From NCBI RefSeq assembly GCF_003732485.1, contig NZ_MOAK01000087.1, forward strand, positions 151,912 to 215,911: DNA of 64,000 bases. Direction: 5' to 3'. Under the pieces are notes generated by a model, which was given only the letters and a program-made list of their open reading frames with translations, did not search any database and was not told where the DNA came from. The position numbers were made by a program, and so were the translations under genes. Positions 36,078 to 49,512 of this stretch are shown here, piece by piece (position 1 is the first letter of the stretch; every line of letters starts with the position of its first letter). Origin of the DNA: Pseudomonas protegens. GTDB lineage: Bacteria > Pseudomonadota > Gammaproteobacteria > Pseudomonadales > Pseudomonadaceae.

Positions 36078-36785
36078 CTAGTTGAGGATCACCCATCTCT
36101 GGTTAACCAGCAGCTCTATGGGGCGATATTGGGTCTTGTAGTTCATCTTTTTGCAGTTCTTGATCCAGTAGCCGAGGTACACCGCATCCAGCCCGAGGCG
36201 CAGGGTTTCGCCGATTTGCCAAAGGATCGCAAAGCGCCCGAGGCTGCGGCGCTCTTCGTCGGGTTCATAGAAGGTGTAGACCGCTGACAGGCCATTGGGC
36301 AGCAGGTCTGTGACCGCCACGGCCAGCAGGCGGCCGTCCAGGCGGAACTCGTAGAAGCGCGAGAAGGGCAGGTCTCGAACCAGGAAGGTCGAGAACTGGT
36401 CGCGGCTTGGGGGGAACATGTCGCCATCGGCGTGGCGTTGCTCGATGTAGCGCTGGTAGAGGTCGAAATACTCTTCGCTGAAGCAGGGTTTCGCCGCGTG
36501 TACGGTCAGGTCGCTGTTGCGTTTGAGAATGCGCTTTTGCTGGCGGCTGGGCAGGAACTGTGTAGCAGGAATGCGCGCCGGCACGCAGGCGTTGCAGTTC
36601 TGGCAGTGGGGGCGATACAGATGATCGCCGCTGCGCCGAAAGCCCATTTCCGACAGATCCGCGTAGACATGCACGTCCATGGGCTGGCTGGGATCGAGGA
36701 ACAGAGTGGTCGCCTGTTCGTCGGGCAGGTAGCTGCAAGAGTGGGGTTGGGTGGCATAGAACTTCAGGCGCGCCAACTCGGTCAT
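36078..36785 (-). CDS. bpt: Aspartate/glutamate leucyltransferase Bpt
   Basis: A 235-residue transferase of the ATE family that adds leucine from Leu-tRNA to proteins beginning with Asp or Glu, turning secondary N-degrons into primary ones read by ClpS. Family segments: [18 protein letters not shown] near the N-terminus, [17 protein letters not shown] in the middle, and [20 protein letters not shown] near the end. It is 100 bp upstream of infA and 58 bp after aat on the same strand. Confidence 0.95.
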
Positions 36786-36843
36786 GAGTCAACCCTCGGA
36801 ATAAGCTTTGCAATTAAGTGTAAGCCACCCCCGGCAAACCCGC

Positions 36844-37524
36844 CTAGGAAACCCATATGGCGCGGCTCGGCAGGTCCAGGTGGTGTTTCAGGTAATTCGC
36901 GAACTCTGGCCGGGAAATGGATCGGGCGCCGAGGCTGTGCAGGTGTTCGGTGGGCATCTGGCAGTCGATCAGCACAAATCCCCACGCCTTCAAGCGTTCC
37001 ACCAGAGTGGCAAAGCCGAATTTCGAGGCATTGTCGGCGCGGCTGAACATCGACTCGCCGAAAAACAGCTGCCCCATGGCCAGTCCATACAAGCCGCCCA
37101 CCAGCACTCCCTGATCCCAGACCTCCACCGAATGGGCGTAGCCGCGTTGATGCAGTTGCAGGTAGGCGCGTTGCATCGCTTCGCTGATCCAGGTGCCGTC
37201 GGCATAGGCGCGAGGCGCTGCGCAGGCGCTGATGACTGCGGCAAAGTCCCGATCGAAGGTCACCTGATAGCGTTGTTTGCGCAACAGTTTGCCCAGGCTG
37301 CGGGAGACATGCAGTTCGTCCGGGAATAACACCGTGCGCGGATCGGGGGACCACCAGAGAATCGGCTGGCCTTCGGAAAACCAGGGAAAGCAGCCGTGAC
37401 GATAGGCCTGGATCAGGCGGTCGGCAGACAAGTCTCCGCCCGCGGCCAGCAAGCCATTGGGCTCGCGCATGGCCTTTTCCAGCGGCGGGAAGTCGAGTGT
37501 GTTGCGTTGTAACCAGGTCAGCAT
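36844..37524 (-). CDS. aat: Leucyl/phenylalanyl-tRNA--protein transferase
   Basis: A 226-residue enzyme that adds Leu or Phe to proteins with N-terminal Arg or Lys, making primary N-degrons. Active-site stretches are [20 protein letters not shown] and the later [18 protein letters not shown] used the ATG at 37524 ([14 protein letters not shown]). With bpt, clpS and clpA nearby, almost the whole bacterial N-degron pathway lies within 4.6 kb. Confidence 0.97.
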   Translation of the reverse strand: MLTWLQRNTLDFPPLEKAMREPNGLLAAGGDLSADRLIQAYRHGCFPWFSEGQPILWWSPDPRTVLFPDELHVSRSLGKLLRKQRYQVTFDRDFAAVISACAAPRAYADGTWISEAMQRAYLQLHQRGYAHSVEVWDQGVLVGGLYGLAMGQLFFGESMFSRADNASKFGFATLVERLKAWGFVLIDCQMPTEHLHSLGARSISRPEFANYLKHHLDLPSRAIWVS

Positions 37525-37596
37525 GGTATCCAGACTTGCGGCAGGGGAGGGCGGTGGCGAGCCATTGCGGGCCCGCCACAAGCGTAGGGCGAGGGC

Positions 37597-38842
<1,246 letters not shown>

Positions 38843-41251
38843 TTGAAGAAATCCACCGCAGCACCTAAACCTGTTGTTCCGCTCTGGCGTCAACAATTGC
38901 ACTACCGGCTCAAGGAAGGTGCGTTGATCGCCATTGGCGCCCTGTGCCTGTTCTTGATGATGGCACTTCTGACCTATGGGAAAGATGATCCGGGCTGGAG
39001 TCATAACAGCAAGATTGAAGACGTGCAGAACTTCGGTGGCCCGGCCGGTTCCTACAGCGCCGATATCCTGTTTATGGTGTTGGGTTACTTCGCCTATATC
39101 TTCCCGCTGCTGTTGGCGATCAAGACCTACCAGATCTTCCGCCAGCGCCATGAGCCCTGGCAGTGGAGCGGCTGGCTGTTTTCCTGGCGGCTGATCGGCC
39201 TGGTGTTCCTGGTGCTGTCGGGCGCCGCGCTGGCCCATATCCATTTCCATGCCGCCACGGGCCTGCCGGCCGGTGCCGGTGGCGCCCTGGGCGAAAGCCT
39301 GGGCGACCTGGCCAAGAATGCCCTGAACGTGCAGGGCAGCACCCTGATGTTCATTGCCCTGTTCCTGTTCGGCCTGACGGTGTTCACCGACCTGTCGTGG
39401 TTCAAGGTGATGGACGTGACCGGCAAGATCACCCTCGACCTGTTCGAACTGTTCCAGGGCGCCGCCAACCGCTGGTGGGATGCGCGCGTGGAGCGCAAGC
39501 AACTGGTGGCGCAATTGCGCGAAGTGGATGCCCGGGTCGATGAAGTCGTGACCCCGAACGTGGCCGACAAGCGCGAGCAGGCCAAGGTCAAGGAGCGCCT
39601 TATCGAGCGCGAGCAGGCCCTGAGCAAGCACATGTCCGAGCGCGAAAAGCAGGTGCCGCCAGTGATCACGCCGATCGCCACCAAGGCGCCGGAGCCCAGC
39701 AAGCGCGTGCAGAAAGAGAAACAGGTGCCGCTGTTCGTCGACAGCGCGGTGGAAGGCACCTTGCCACCGATCTCGATCCTCGACCCGGCAGAAAAGAAAC
39801 AGCTGAACTATTCCCCCGAATCCCTGGCGGCAGTCGGCCACCTGCTGGAAATCAAGCTCAAGGAGTTCGGCGTCGAAGTCTCGGTGGATTCGATCCACCC
39901 GGGGCCGGTGATTACCCGTTACGAAATCCAGCCGGCGGCCGGGGTGAAAGTCAGCCGTATCGCCAACCTGGCCAAGGACCTGGCGCGTTCCCTGGCGGTG
40001 ACCAGTGTGCGCGTGGTGGAAGTGATTCCCGGCAAGACCACCGTGGGCATCGAGATTCCCAACGAAGACCGGCAGATCGTGCGCTTCTCCGAAGTGCTCT
40101 CGACCCCGGAATACGACAACTTCAAATCCCCGGTCACCCTGGCCCTGGGCCACGATATCGGCGGCAAGCCGATCATCACTGACCTGGCGAAAATGCCTCA
40201 CCTGCTGGTGGCAGGTACCACTGGCTCCGGTAAGTCGGTGGGGGTCAACGCAATGATCCTGTCGATCCTGTTCAAGTCTGGCCCGGAAGACGCCAAGCTG
40301 ATCATGATCGACCCGAAGATGCTCGAACTGTCGATCTACGAAGGCATTCCGCATCTGCTGTGCCCAGTGGTCACCGACATGAAGGACGCGGCCAACGCCC
40401 TGCGCTGGAGCGTGGCGGAGATGGAGCGGCGCTACAAGCTCATGGCCAAGATGGGCGTGCGCAACCTTTCGGGCTTCAACGCCAAGGTCAAGGAAGCCAT
40501 TGAAGCCGGTACGCCACTGGCGGACCCGCTGTACAACCGCGAAAGCATCCACGACGAAGCGCCGCTGCTGACCAAGCTGCCGACCATCGTGGTGGTGGTG
40601 GACGAATTTGCCGACATGATGATGATCGTCGGCAAGAAGGTCGAAGAACTGATCGCCCGTATCGCTCAGAAGGCCCGTGCTGCCGGTATCCACCTGATTC
40701 TCGCGACCCAGCGGCCGTCGGTGGACGTGATCACCGGCCTGATCAAGGCCAACATCCCGACCCGCATGGCGTTCCAGGTGTCGAGCAAGATCGACTCGCG
40801 GACCATCATCGACCAGGGCGGCGCCGAACAGCTGCTGGGCCACGGTGACATGCTCTACATGCCACCGGGCACCAGTCTGCCGATTCGTGTCCACGGTGCC
40901 TTCGTCTCCGACGATGAAGTGCACCGCGTGGTGGAGGCCTGGAAACTGCGCGGCGCGCCGGAATACAACGACGACATCCTCAACGGTGTCGAAGAGGCGG
41001 GCAGTGGTTTCGAAGGCAGCAGCGGCGGTGGTGACGGTGATGATCCGGAAGCCGACGCGCTCTACGACGAAGCCGTGCAGTTCGTCCTGGAAAGCCGCCG
41101 GGCCTCGATCTCGGCGGTACAGCGCAAGCTGAAGATTGGCTACAACCGCGCCGCCCGGATGATCGAGGCCATGGAAATGGCCGGAGTGGTGACGGCGATG
41201 AACACCAACGGCTCCCGCGAAGTGCTGGCGCCGGGCCCGATGCGCGACTGA
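38843..41251 (+). CDS. ftsK: DNA translocase FtsK
   Basis: An 802-residue septal DNA pump. About four N-terminal membrane spans (residues 25-190), a short charged linker, then the RecA-like motor with Walker A GTTGSGKS (458-465) and Walker [13 protein letters not shown], and a C-terminal winged-helix gamma domain (about 740-802, [20 protein letters not shown]) that reads the polar KOPS sequences. The start is a TTG at 38843 preceded by AGGAAAAG; it gives the conserved N-terminus KKSTAAPK...[13 protein letters not shown]. The linker is short compared with E. coli FtsK (over 1,300 residues), normal for Pseudomonas. Confidence 0.95.
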   Translation: MKKSTAAPKPVVPLWRQQLHYRLKEGALIAIGALCLFLMMALLTYGKDDPGWSHNSKIEDVQNFGGPAGSYSADILFMVLGYFAYIFPLLLAIKTYQIFRQRHEPWQWSGWLFSWRLIGLVFLVLSGAALAHIHFHAATGLPAGAGGALGESLGDLAKNALNVQGSTLMFIALFLFGLTVFTDLSWFKVMDVTGKITLDLFELFQGAANRWWDARVERKQLVAQLREVDARVDEVVTPNVADKREQAKVKERLIEREQALSKHMSEREKQVPPVITPIATKAPEPSKRVQKEKQVPLFVDSAVEGTLPPISILDPAEKKQLNYSPESLAAVGHLLEIKLKEFGVEVSVDSIHPGPVITRYEIQPAAGVKVSRIANLAKDLARSLAVTSVRVVEVIPGKTTVGIEIPNEDRQIVRFSEVLSTPEYDNFKSPVTLALGHDIGGKPIITDLAKMPHLLVAGTTGSGKSVGVNAMILSILFKSGPEDAKLIMIDPKMLELSIYEGIPHLLCPVVTDMKDAANALRWSVAEMERRYKLMAKMGVRNLSGFNAKVKEAIEAGTPLADPLYNRESIHDEAPLLTKLPTIVVVVDEFADMMMIVGKKVEELIARIAQKARAAGIHLILATQRPSVDVITGLIKANIPTRMAFQVSSKIDSRTIIDQGGAEQLLGHGDMLYMPPGTSLPIRVHGAFVSDDEVHRVVEAWKLRGAPEYNDDILNGVEEAGSGFEGSSGGGDGDDPEADALYDEAVQFVLESRRASISAVQRKLKIGYNRAARMIEAMEMAGVVTAMNTNGSREVLAPGPMRD

Positions 41252-41319
41252 TCCCTGTTTCGCTTTCAGCGGCGTGAGGTCACGCCGCTCGCATACCCAT
41301 CCAATTTATGAGGAATTCC

Positions 41320-41943
41320 ATGCGCCTGATTCGCATGTTGCTGCTGCCGGTATTGGCTGTGACCACCTTGTCGGCCCACGCCGACCCCAAAGACGTGGCG
41401 CGCCTGACCCAGTTGCTGGAAAAGTCCCAGACCCTGACGGCGCGTTTCTCCCAGTTGACCCTCGACGGCAGCGGCACCCAGTTGCAGGAAACCGCCGGCG
41501 AGATGTCCCTGCAGCGTCCTGGCCTGTTCTACTGGCACACCGATGCGCCGCAAGAACAGCTGATGGTTTCCGACGGCCAGAAAGTCTCCCTGTGGGACCC
41601 GGACCTGGAGCAAGTGACCATCAAGAAGCTCGACCAGCGCCTGACCCAGACCCCAGCCTTGCTGCTCTCCGGTGACGTGTCGAAGATCAGCGAAAGCTTC
41701 GACATCACCTCCAAGGAGGCCGGTGGCGTGATGGACTTCACCCTCAAGCCGAAAACCCGCGACACTCTGTTCGACAGCCTGCGCCTGTCGTTTCGCAACG
41801 GCATGATCAACGACATGCAGTTGATCGACAGCGTTGGCCAGCGCACCAATATCCTGTTCACCGGGGTCAAGGCCAACGAATCGATCCCAGCGTCCAAGTT
41901 CAAGTTCGACATCCCCAAGGGTGCCGATGTGATCCAAGAGTAA
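41320..41943 (+). CDS. lolA: Outer-membrane lipoprotein carrier protein LolA
   Basis: A 207-residue periplasmic chaperone that carries lipoproteins from LolCDE to LolB. A signal peptide spans the first 21 residues ([15 protein letters not shown] then DPKD). The beta-barrel core includes [21 protein letters not shown] chose the ATG at 41320 because GAGG lies 7 bases upstream; an ATG four codons earlier overlaps that site. The order ftsK-lolA-rarA is the same as in E. coli. Confidence 0.96.
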   Translation: MRLIRMLLLPVLAVTTLSAHADPKDVARLTQLLEKSQTLTARFSQLTLDGSGTQLQETAGEMSLQRPGLFYWHTDAPQEQLMVSDGQKVSLWDPDLEQVTIKKLDQRLTQTPALLLSGDVSKISESFDITSKEAGGVMDFTLKPKTRDTLFDSLRLSFRNGMINDMQLIDSVGQRTNILFTGVKANESIPASKFKFDIPKGADVIQE

Positions 41944-41976
41944 GCAGCCGCAGCCGCAAGGTTTCGAAGGTAGTCC

Positions 41977-43298
41977 ATGGACCTGTTTCGTAGTGCCCCG
42001 ATCGCCCAGCCACTGGCCGCACGCCTGCGTGCGACCAACCTGGACGAGTACGTCGGTCAGCAGCACCTGCTGGCTCGGGGCAAGCCGCTGCGTGAGGCCC
42101 TGGAGCAGGGCGCCCTGCATTCGATGATCTTCTGGGGCCCGCCCGGGGTCGGCAAGACCACCCTGGCGCGGCTGCTGGCGGAAGTCTCGGATGCCCACTT
42201 CGAAACCGTCTCGGCGGTGCTGGCCGGGGTCAAGGAGATCCGCCAGGCGGTGGAAATCGCCAAGCAGCAGGCCGGGCAATACGGGCGGCGGACCATCCTT
42301 TTCGTCGACGAAGTGCATCGTTTCAACAAGTCGCAGCAGGATGCCTTCCTGCCCTACGTGGAAGACGGCACGCTGATCTTTATCGGTGCCACCACGGAAA
42401 ACCCGTCCTTCGAACTCAACAACGCCTTGCTCTCCCGGGCCCGGGTCTATGTGCTCAAGAGCCTGGATGAAGCGGCCCTGGGCACCCTGGTGCAGCGCGC
42501 CCTGACCGAGGAACGCGGCCTGGGCAAGCGCCAATTGAGCCTCAGCGATGAAGGCTTCCAGATGCTGCTGTCGGCGGCCGATGGCGATGGCCGGCGTATG
42601 CTCAATCTGCTGGAGAACGCCTCGGATCTGGCGGAAGACGGCGGCGAGATCAGTGTCGATCTGTTGCAAAGCCTGTTAGGGGATACCCGCCGCCGTTTCG
42701 ACAAGGGCGGCGAGGCGTTCTACGACCAGATTTCCGCGTTGCACAAATCCGTGCGCGGCTCCAACCCTGACGGTGCCCTGTACTGGTTTGCACGCATGCT
42801 TGATGGCGGTTGCGATCCGCTGTACCTGGCCCGGCGCGTGGTGCGCATGGCCAGCGAGGACATCGGCAACGCCGACCCGCGGGCCTTGAGCCTGTGCTTG
42901 GCGGCCTGGGATGTGCAGGAGCGCCTGGGCAGCCCCGAAGGCGAGCTGGCGGTGGCCCAGGCCATCACCTACCTGGCCTGTGCGCCGAAGAGCAACGCCG
43001 TGTACATGGGCTTCAAGGCCGCCATGCGCGCCGCTGCCGAGCACGGTTCCCTGGAAGTGCCGATCCATCTGCGCAACGCCCCGACCAAGCTGATGAAGCA
43101 GTTGGGTTACGGCGATGAATACCGCTACGCCCATGACGAGCCGGATGCCTACGCTGCCGGTGAAGACTATTTTCCCGAAGAACTTGAACCCTTGCCGCTC
43201 TACCAGCCGGTGCCCCGTGGCCTGGAATTGAAAATCGGCGAGAAGCTCAAGCATCTGGCTGCCCTGGACCGGGCCAGCCCCCTGCAGCGGAGAAAACC

Positions 43299-43302
<4 letters not shown>
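41977..43302 (+). CDS. rarA: Replication-associated recombination protein A (RarA/MgsA)
   Basis: A 441-residue AAA+ ATPase related to clamp loaders that acts at stalled replication forks. Walker A GPPGVGKT near residues 54-61, Walker [19 protein letters not shown], and sensor stretch [13 protein letters not shown] are visible. The C-terminal half forms the tetramerisation domain. The stop overlaps the TTG start of crcB (TTGA). Confidence 0.96.
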
Positions 43303-44970
<1,668 letters not shown>

Positions 44971-46365
44971 ATGGAATATCTGCCGCTGTTTCACAACCTT
45001 CGCGGCAGTCGTGTGTTGGTGGTCGGCGGAGGGGAAATTGCCTTGCGCAAATCCCGTCTGCTGGCCGATGCCGGTGCGCAGCTGCGAGTGGTCGCACCTG
45101 AAATAGAAGCGCAATTGCAGGAACTGATCGTCGCCAGCGGCGGTGAGTCCCTGCTGCGCGGGTATGTCGAGGCTGACCTCGACGGCTGCACCCTGATCAT
45201 CGCCGCCACCGACGACGAATCCCTCAATGCCCAGGTCTCCGCCGATGCCCATCGGCGTTGCGTCCCGGTCAATGTGGTGGACGCGCCGGCCCTGTGCAGC
45301 GTGATCTTCCCGGCTATCGTCGACCGTTCGCCGCTGGTCATCGCAGTCTCCAGCGGCGGCGATGCGCCGGTGCTGGCGCGGCTGATCCGGGCCAAGCTGG
45401 AAACCTGGATTCCTTCCACCTACGGCCAACTGGCCGGGTTGGCGGCGCGTTTCCGCGCCCAGGTCAAAGGCCTGTTTCCGGATGTGCAGCAACGCCGGGC
45501 GTTCTGGGAGGATGTATTCCAGGGCCCCATCGCCGATCGCCAACTGGCGGGGCAGGGCGCGGAAGCCGAACGTCTGTTGCAGGCCAAGATCGCCGGCAAG
45601 GCGCCCCATGCGCCGGGCGAGGTGTATCTGGTGGGGGCAGGCCCGGGTGATCCGGACCTGCTGACCTTCCGTGCCCTGCGCCTGATGCAGCAGGCCGACG
45701 TGGTGCTCTACGACCGTCTGGTGGCGCCGGCGATTCTCGAACTGTGCCGCCGCGACGCCGAACGCATCTATGTCGGCAAGCGTCGCGCCGATCACGCCGT
45801 GCCCCAGGAACAGATCAACCAGCAATTGGTGACCCTGGCCCAGCAAGGCAAGCGTGTAGTGCGTCTCAAGGGTGGTGATCCGTTCATCTTCGGCCGGGGC
45901 GGCGAAGAGATCGAAGAACTGGCGGCCCACGGCATTGCGTTCCAGGTGGTGCCGGGGATTACCGCGGCCAGTGGTTGCTCGGCCTATGCCGGGATTCCCC
46001 TGACTCACCGCGACTACGCGCAGTCGGTGCGCTTCGTCACCGGTCACCTCAAGGACGGCACCAGCAACCTGCCCTGGAGCGACTTGGTGGCGCCGGCCCA
46101 GACCTTGGTGTTCTACATGGGCCTGGTGGGCTTGCCGACTATCTGCGAGCAACTGATCAAGCACGGTCGGGGCGCCGACACCCCGGCCGCCCTGATCCAG
46201 CAGGGCACCACCAGCAACCAGCGAGTCTTCACCGGCACCCTGGCCAACCTGCCGGCCCTGGTGGCGGAACACGAAGTGCATGCCCCGACCCTGGTGATCG
46301 TTGGCGAAGTGGTCCAGCTACGCGAGAAGCTGGCCTGGTTCGAAGGCGCTCAGTCCGAGGTCTGA
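44971..46365 (+). CDS. cysG: Siroheme synthase (fused dehydrogenase/ferrochelatase and methyltransferase)
   Basis: A 464-residue fusion enzyme. The N-terminal half (about 1-205) has the NAD motif [15 protein letters not shown] and makes siroheme from precorrin-2; the C-terminal half (about 216-464) is the SAM-dependent uroporphyrinogen III methyltransferase ([37 protein letters not shown]). Siroheme serves sulfite and nitrite reductases. The start codon abuts the serS stop; it probably depends on serS translation. Confidence 0.97.
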   Translation: MEYLPLFHNLRGSRVLVVGGGEIALRKSRLLADAGAQLRVVAPEIEAQLQELIVASGGESLLRGYVEADLDGCTLIIAATDDESLNAQVSADAHRRCVPVNVVDAPALCSVIFPAIVDRSPLVIAVSSGGDAPVLARLIRAKLETWIPSTYGQLAGLAARFRAQVKGLFPDVQQRRAFWEDVFQGPIADRQLAGQGAEAERLLQAKIAGKAPHAPGEVYLVGAGPGDPDLLTFRALRLMQQADVVLYDRLVAPAILELCRRDAERIYVGKRRADHAVPQEQINQQLVTLAQQGKRVVRLKGGDPFIFGRGGEEIEELAAHGIAFQVVPGITAASGCSAYAGIPLTHRDYAQSVRFVTGHLKDGTSNLPWSDLVAPAQTLVFYMGLVGLPTICEQLIKHGRGADTPAALIQQGTTSNQRVFTGTLANLPALVAEHEVHAPTLVIVGEVVQLREKLAWFEGAQSEV

Positions 46366-46370
46366 AAAGC

Positions 46371-46425
46371 TTCGCCGGCAAGCCGGCTCCTACAGGATCG
46401 ATGTAGGAGCTGGCTTGCCAGCGAA
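46371..46425. repeat. Paired inverted REP elements
   Basis: Two REP cores facing each other: 46371-46395 (minus orientation) and 46402-46425 (plus orientation, TGTAGGAGCTGGCTTGCCAG then CGAA). Together they can form a long stem between the convergent genes cysG and the glutathionyl-hydroquinone reductase gene, where they may end or protect transcripts. Confidence 0.88.
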
Positions 46426-46432
46426 AGCGTCC

Positions 46433-47434
46433 TCAACCCCTGCACCAAACCCCCTGCCCACTCAACCGCTGCCGATCATGGCCGCGGCTGAAGTCCTGTA
46501 ACGGCCCCTTCGGCACAATCCCCGTCGGATTGATGGTGCGATGGCTGGCGTAGTAGTGCCCCTTGATATGGGCAAAATCCACGGTCTCGGCAATCCCCGG
46601 CCACTGATACAGCTCCCGCAGCCAGTTCGACAGGTTCGGGTAATCGGCAATCCGTCGCAGGTTGCACTTGAAGTGGCTGTAGTACACCGCATCGAAGCGG
46701 ATCAGCGTGGTGAACAGCCGCACATCGGCTTCGGTCAGGTACTCGCCGACCAAGTAGCGCTGTTTACCCAGCAACGCTTCCAAAGCGTCCAGCTCGGCAA
46801 AGACATCATCGAACGCCGACTCATAGGCCTGTTGTGACGTGGCAAACCCGGCGCGATACACGCCATTGTTCAGCGCTGGATAGATGCGTCCGTTGAGTTC
46901 GTCGATCTGTGCGCGCAATGGTTGCGGATAAAAATCCAGGTCACTGCCGGTCAAGTGATCAAAAGCGCTGTTGAACATGCGGATGATCTCCGCCGACTCA
47001 TTGCTGACGATGCGCTGTTGCTGCTTGTCCCAGAGCACCGGCACGGTGACGCGGCCGGTGTAGTCGGCACTGTCGGCGGTGTAGCGCTGGTGCATGAAGT
47101 CGAAGTGATCCAGCGCATCACCGCTGGAGCCGAAGGCGCTGTCGAAGGTCCAGCCGTTCTCGCGCATCAGCCAACTGACCACCGAGACGTCGATCAACTG
47201 TTCCAGGCCCTTGAGCTTGCGCAAGATCAGCGTGCGGTGGGCCCAGGGGCAGGCCAACGATACATAAAGGTGGTAGCGCCCGGCCTCGGCGGCAAAGCCG
47301 CCTTCACCGCTGGGCCCCGGACTGCCATCGGCAGTGATCCAGTGACGACGTTGCGCCTGTTCCCGTTGGAAGGCGCCGTCCTTGCCGCTTTCGTACCACT
47401 GGTCATGCCAGCGCCCTTCGATCAGCAGACCCAT
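46433..47434 (-). CDS. yqjG: Glutathionyl-hydroquinone reductase (YqjG/ECM4 type)
   Basis: A 333-residue glutathione transferase of the Xi class that removes glutathione from glutathionyl-hydroquinones. The active site is the cysteine in SLACPWAHRT (Cys62), with NESAEIIRMFN as the glutathione-binding region. The start is at 47434 (MGLLIEGRWHDQWYES). The C-terminal tail (about residues 316-333) overlaps REP-adjacent sequence and may vary. Upstream sequence 47474-47501 carries an inverted repeat that could be an operator. Confidence 0.92.
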   Translation of the reverse strand: MGLLIEGRWHDQWYESGKDGAFQREQAQRRHWITADGSPGPSGEGGFAAEAGRYHLYVSLACPWAHRTLILRKLKGLEQLIDVSVVSWLMRENGWTFDSAFGSSGDALDHFDFMHQRYTADSADYTGRVTVPVLWDKQQQRIVSNESAEIIRMFNSAFDHLTGSDLDFYPQPLRAQIDELNGRIYPALNNGVYRAGFATSQQAYESAFDDVFAELDALEALLGKQRYLVGEYLTEADVRLFTTLIRFDAVYYSHFKCNLRRIADYPNLSNWLRELYQWPGIAETVDFAHIKGHYYASHRTINPTGIVPKGPLQDFSRGHDRQRLSGQGVWCRG

Positions 47435-47473
47435 GAAATGCTCCTCAGCGATTTTGCGTTGGAGTGCAGTCTA

Positions 47474-47501
47474 TTGCGCTGGGTTCGAACAAAAAGCGCA
47501 A
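47474..47501. promoter_or_regulatory. Inverted repeat upstream of yqjG
   Basis: Arms TTGCGCT and AGCGCAA flank a spacer that itself contains the palindrome GTTCGAAC (47483-47490). It lies 40 bp upstream of the yqjG start. It could be an operator or part of the ybiB 3' end; unassigned. Confidence 0.3.
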
Positions 47502-47522
47502 AACTTGGGCAGTCAGGATCGA

Positions 47523-48524
47523 TTAAATCGATCTGTCCCGGGCGTCCCAGTAGTGTTGGGCGCGCTCGAAGGCCTGCTCCCGAGGCATGCCCAGGCCGCG
47601 CAAGGCCAGGGCCATGGTCGCCAGCAGGGCCAACTGCGGGTAACTGTCCTCTACCTCGCCACGCCACAGCGCCTTGAGGTGCTCGGGTTCCAGGCTGGCC
47701 GGTTTCACATGGCGTTGTGCCGACAGTGCCGGCCATTCCTCGTCCCAACTGACGCCGCCCGTGCTGCCGTACAGATGGCTGGTGGTGTCCGGGTTGATCT
47801 CGATCTCGCCGCCGTCACCCTTGATCACGATGACGTTGTCCCCCAGCAGGCCGCTGGCATCGCGGTGCACCGCCTGATAGCCGGGGTGGAAGATGCTCTG
47901 CAGGCCGCAACGGGCGCCCAGGGGATTGAGAATGCGCGCCAGGGAGTGGATCGGTGAGCGCAGGCCGAGGATGTTGCGCAGGTCGATCATCCGTTGCAGC
48001 TGTGGCGCCCAGTCGCCTAACGGCATGAAGGCCAGGTTGCCCTGATCCAGTGCCTGGCTGACCGATGGCCAGTCACGGCACAGGGGAATCCCCAGGGGCT
48101 CCAGCAACTGCTCGGTGTACAGGCGCCCGGCCGTATGGGCGCCGCCGCCGTGCAGCAGGATGCGCACGCCGTTCTGCGCCAGGCACTTGGCCGCCAGCAG
48201 GTACCAGGGCAGGTGGCGCTTCTTGCCGGCGTAGGTCGGCCAGTCGAGGTCCAGGGCAATGGCCGGGGCGTTGAGGCGTTCGCGCAAGGCTTCGGTGAAG
48301 CCCGCCAGCTCTTCCGGGCTTTCCTCCTTGTGCCGCAGCAGCATGAGGAAGGCGCCGAGCTGAGTGTCCTCGACCTTGCCGTCCAGCAGCATGCCCATGG
48401 CTTCCCGGGCTTCTTCCCGGGTCAGGTTGCGCGCGCCGCGCTTGCCCTTGCCAAGGATGCGCACGAACTGGGCAAAAGGGTGTTCTTCCGGGGTCTGGGT
48501 GAGCAGGGGGGCGAAATCGTTCAT
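47523..48524 (-). CDS. ybiB: Glycosyl transferase family protein YbiB/TrpD2
   Basis: A 333-residue protein with the anthranilate-phosphoribosyltransferase fold: a helical N-domain (LTREEAREAMGMLLDGKV) and a nucleoside-phosphorylase-like domain (LLHGGGAHTAGRLYTEQLLE). Family members of the TrpD2 group bind nucleic acids and lack tryptophan-pathway activity; the usual phosphoribosyl loop is not evident. The start is the ATG at 48524, overlapping the tusE stop by ATGA; a TTG two codons earlier is possible. Co-transcription with tusDCBE suggests a role linked to tRNA or nucleic-acid metabolism (inference). Confidence 0.88.
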   Translation of the reverse strand: MNDFAPLLTQTPEEHPFAQFVRILGKGKRGARNLTREEAREAMGMLLDGKVEDTQLGAFLMLLRHKEESPEELAGFTEALRERLNAPAIALDLDWPTYAGKKRHLPWYLLAAKCLAQNGVRILLHGGGAHTAGRLYTEQLLEPLGIPLCRDWPSVSQALDQGNLAFMPLGDWAPQLQRMIDLRNILGLRSPIHSLARILNPLGARCGLQSIFHPGYQAVHRDASGLLGDNVIVIKGDGGEIEINPDTTSHLYGSTGGVSWDEEWPALSAQRHVKPASLEPEHLKALWRGEVEDSYPQLALLATMALALRGLGMPREQAFERAQHYWDARDRSI

Positions 48525-48856
48525 AGGCAATTGGTCGGCTTCGGCAGGCCCGCCAGCTTGGCGGCAAGTTTGGCGGGAGTGCCTTTGAACAGACGGTTCA
48601 GGTGCAGGCTGTTGCCCTTGTCCGGGCCCAGCTTGAGGGCGGTGTACTTGATCAGCGGGCGGGTGGCCGGGGACAGTTGGAACTCTCTATAGAAGCCTTG
48701 CAGCAGCTCGAGGATTTCCCAGTGTTCCGGGCTCAGTTCAAGTGCTTCATTGGCGGCCAGGGCTTGGGCCACGTCGGCGGACCAGTCGTCGAGGTTGACC
48801 AGGTAACCGTCCTTGTCCAGTTCGATGGCGCGAGCGCCCACAGTCAGGGTACTCAT
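48521..48856 (-). CDS. tusE: Sulfurtransferase TusE (DsrC family)
   Basis: A 111-residue DsrC/TusE protein that takes persulfide sulfur from TusBCD and passes it to MnmA. The penultimate catalytic cysteine is present (KPTNCL, Cys110), and the family core AVALAANEALELSPEHWEIL-like region is intact. Overlaps tusB upstream and ybiB downstream by ATGA, a tightly coupled operon. Confidence 0.95.
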   Translation of the reverse strand: MSTLTVGARAIELDKDGYLVNLDDWSADVAQALAANEALELSPEHWEILELLQGFYREFQLSPATRPLIKYTALKLGPDKGNSLHLNRLFKGTPAKLAAKLAGLPKPTNCL

Positions 48857-49149
48857 AGCCAGGTGTTGACCTTGTCATGCTCAATCGAGAGCTCGACGAA
48901 GCCCGGGTAATCCACTGCGCGGGCCCAGGCCGGCAGCTCCAGGCCCCGGGCTTGCAAGTCCTCTTCCAGCACATACAGATTCAGGCCGCTACGGGCGCCC
49001 AGTTCGCCGTAAAGAGTGGTGCCCGGCTGCAAGGCATAGGCGGCGTCGCCACACAGCAGCAGGCCATCGGCGCTGCCCAGCAGACGCAGGCAACTGCTCA
49101 GGCGGGTGTCGGTGAAGGGCGAGTGGGACAACACATGCAAGGTCGACAT
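48853..49149 (-). CDS. tusB: Sulfurtransferase complex subunit TusB
   Basis: A 98-residue DsrH-like subunit of the TusBCD heterohexamer. It begins MSTLHVLSHSPFTD, typical of the family, and includes LLLCGDAAYALQPG. Its start shares one base with the tusC stop (TGATG) and its stop overlaps the tusE start. TusB is the non-catalytic partner in the complex. Confidence 0.94.
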   Translation of the reverse strand: MSTLHVLSHSPFTDTRLSSCLRLLGSADGLLLCGDAAYALQPGTTLYGELGARSGLNLYVLEEDLQARGLELPAWARAVDYPGFVELSIEHDKVNTWL

Positions 49150-49511
49150 CAGAGGGTAATCACCTGGTCAAAACGGTCGATGATCCCGGCCAGTTCCGGG
49201 GCGTCCAGCAGCTGTACCGCGTCAAGGCTCAAGGCCGCCGGGTCCAGACCACGAGCAGCGATGCTGGCGCTGCAGGCAAACAGCTCGTCGACGCCGAACA
49301 GCGATAGCGCCTGCAGGTTGGCGCTCAAGTCCTTCTGCCGCAGCAATGAAGCCTGTTGCCCCGGCGCCAGTTGCAGCACGCCATCGTCGAGAAACAGCAA
49401 GCCGATCGGCAGGTCGAAGGCGCCGCCGGCCAGGACGATATCCAGGGCCTCGCGGGCCCCAGGGCCGGACCAGGGCGCCTGACGGCTGATCAACAACAGG
49501 GATTTGGCCAT
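49149..49511 (-). CDS. tusC: Sulfurtransferase complex subunit TusC
   Basis: A 120-residue DsrF-like subunit of TusBCD (LLLISRQAPWSGPGAREALD then GGAFDLPIGLLFLDDGV). I chose the ATG at 49511 (MAKSLLL), which has GGAGGGGCGTGAG upstream. Only one base separates it from the tusD stop. Confidence 0.94.
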   Translation of the reverse strand: MAKSLLLISRQAPWSGPGAREALDIVLAGGAFDLPIGLLFLDDGVLQLAPGQQASLLRQKDLSANLQALSLFGVDELFACSASIAARGLDPAALSLDAVQLLDAPELAGIIDRFDQVITL

Positions 49512-49512
49512 C

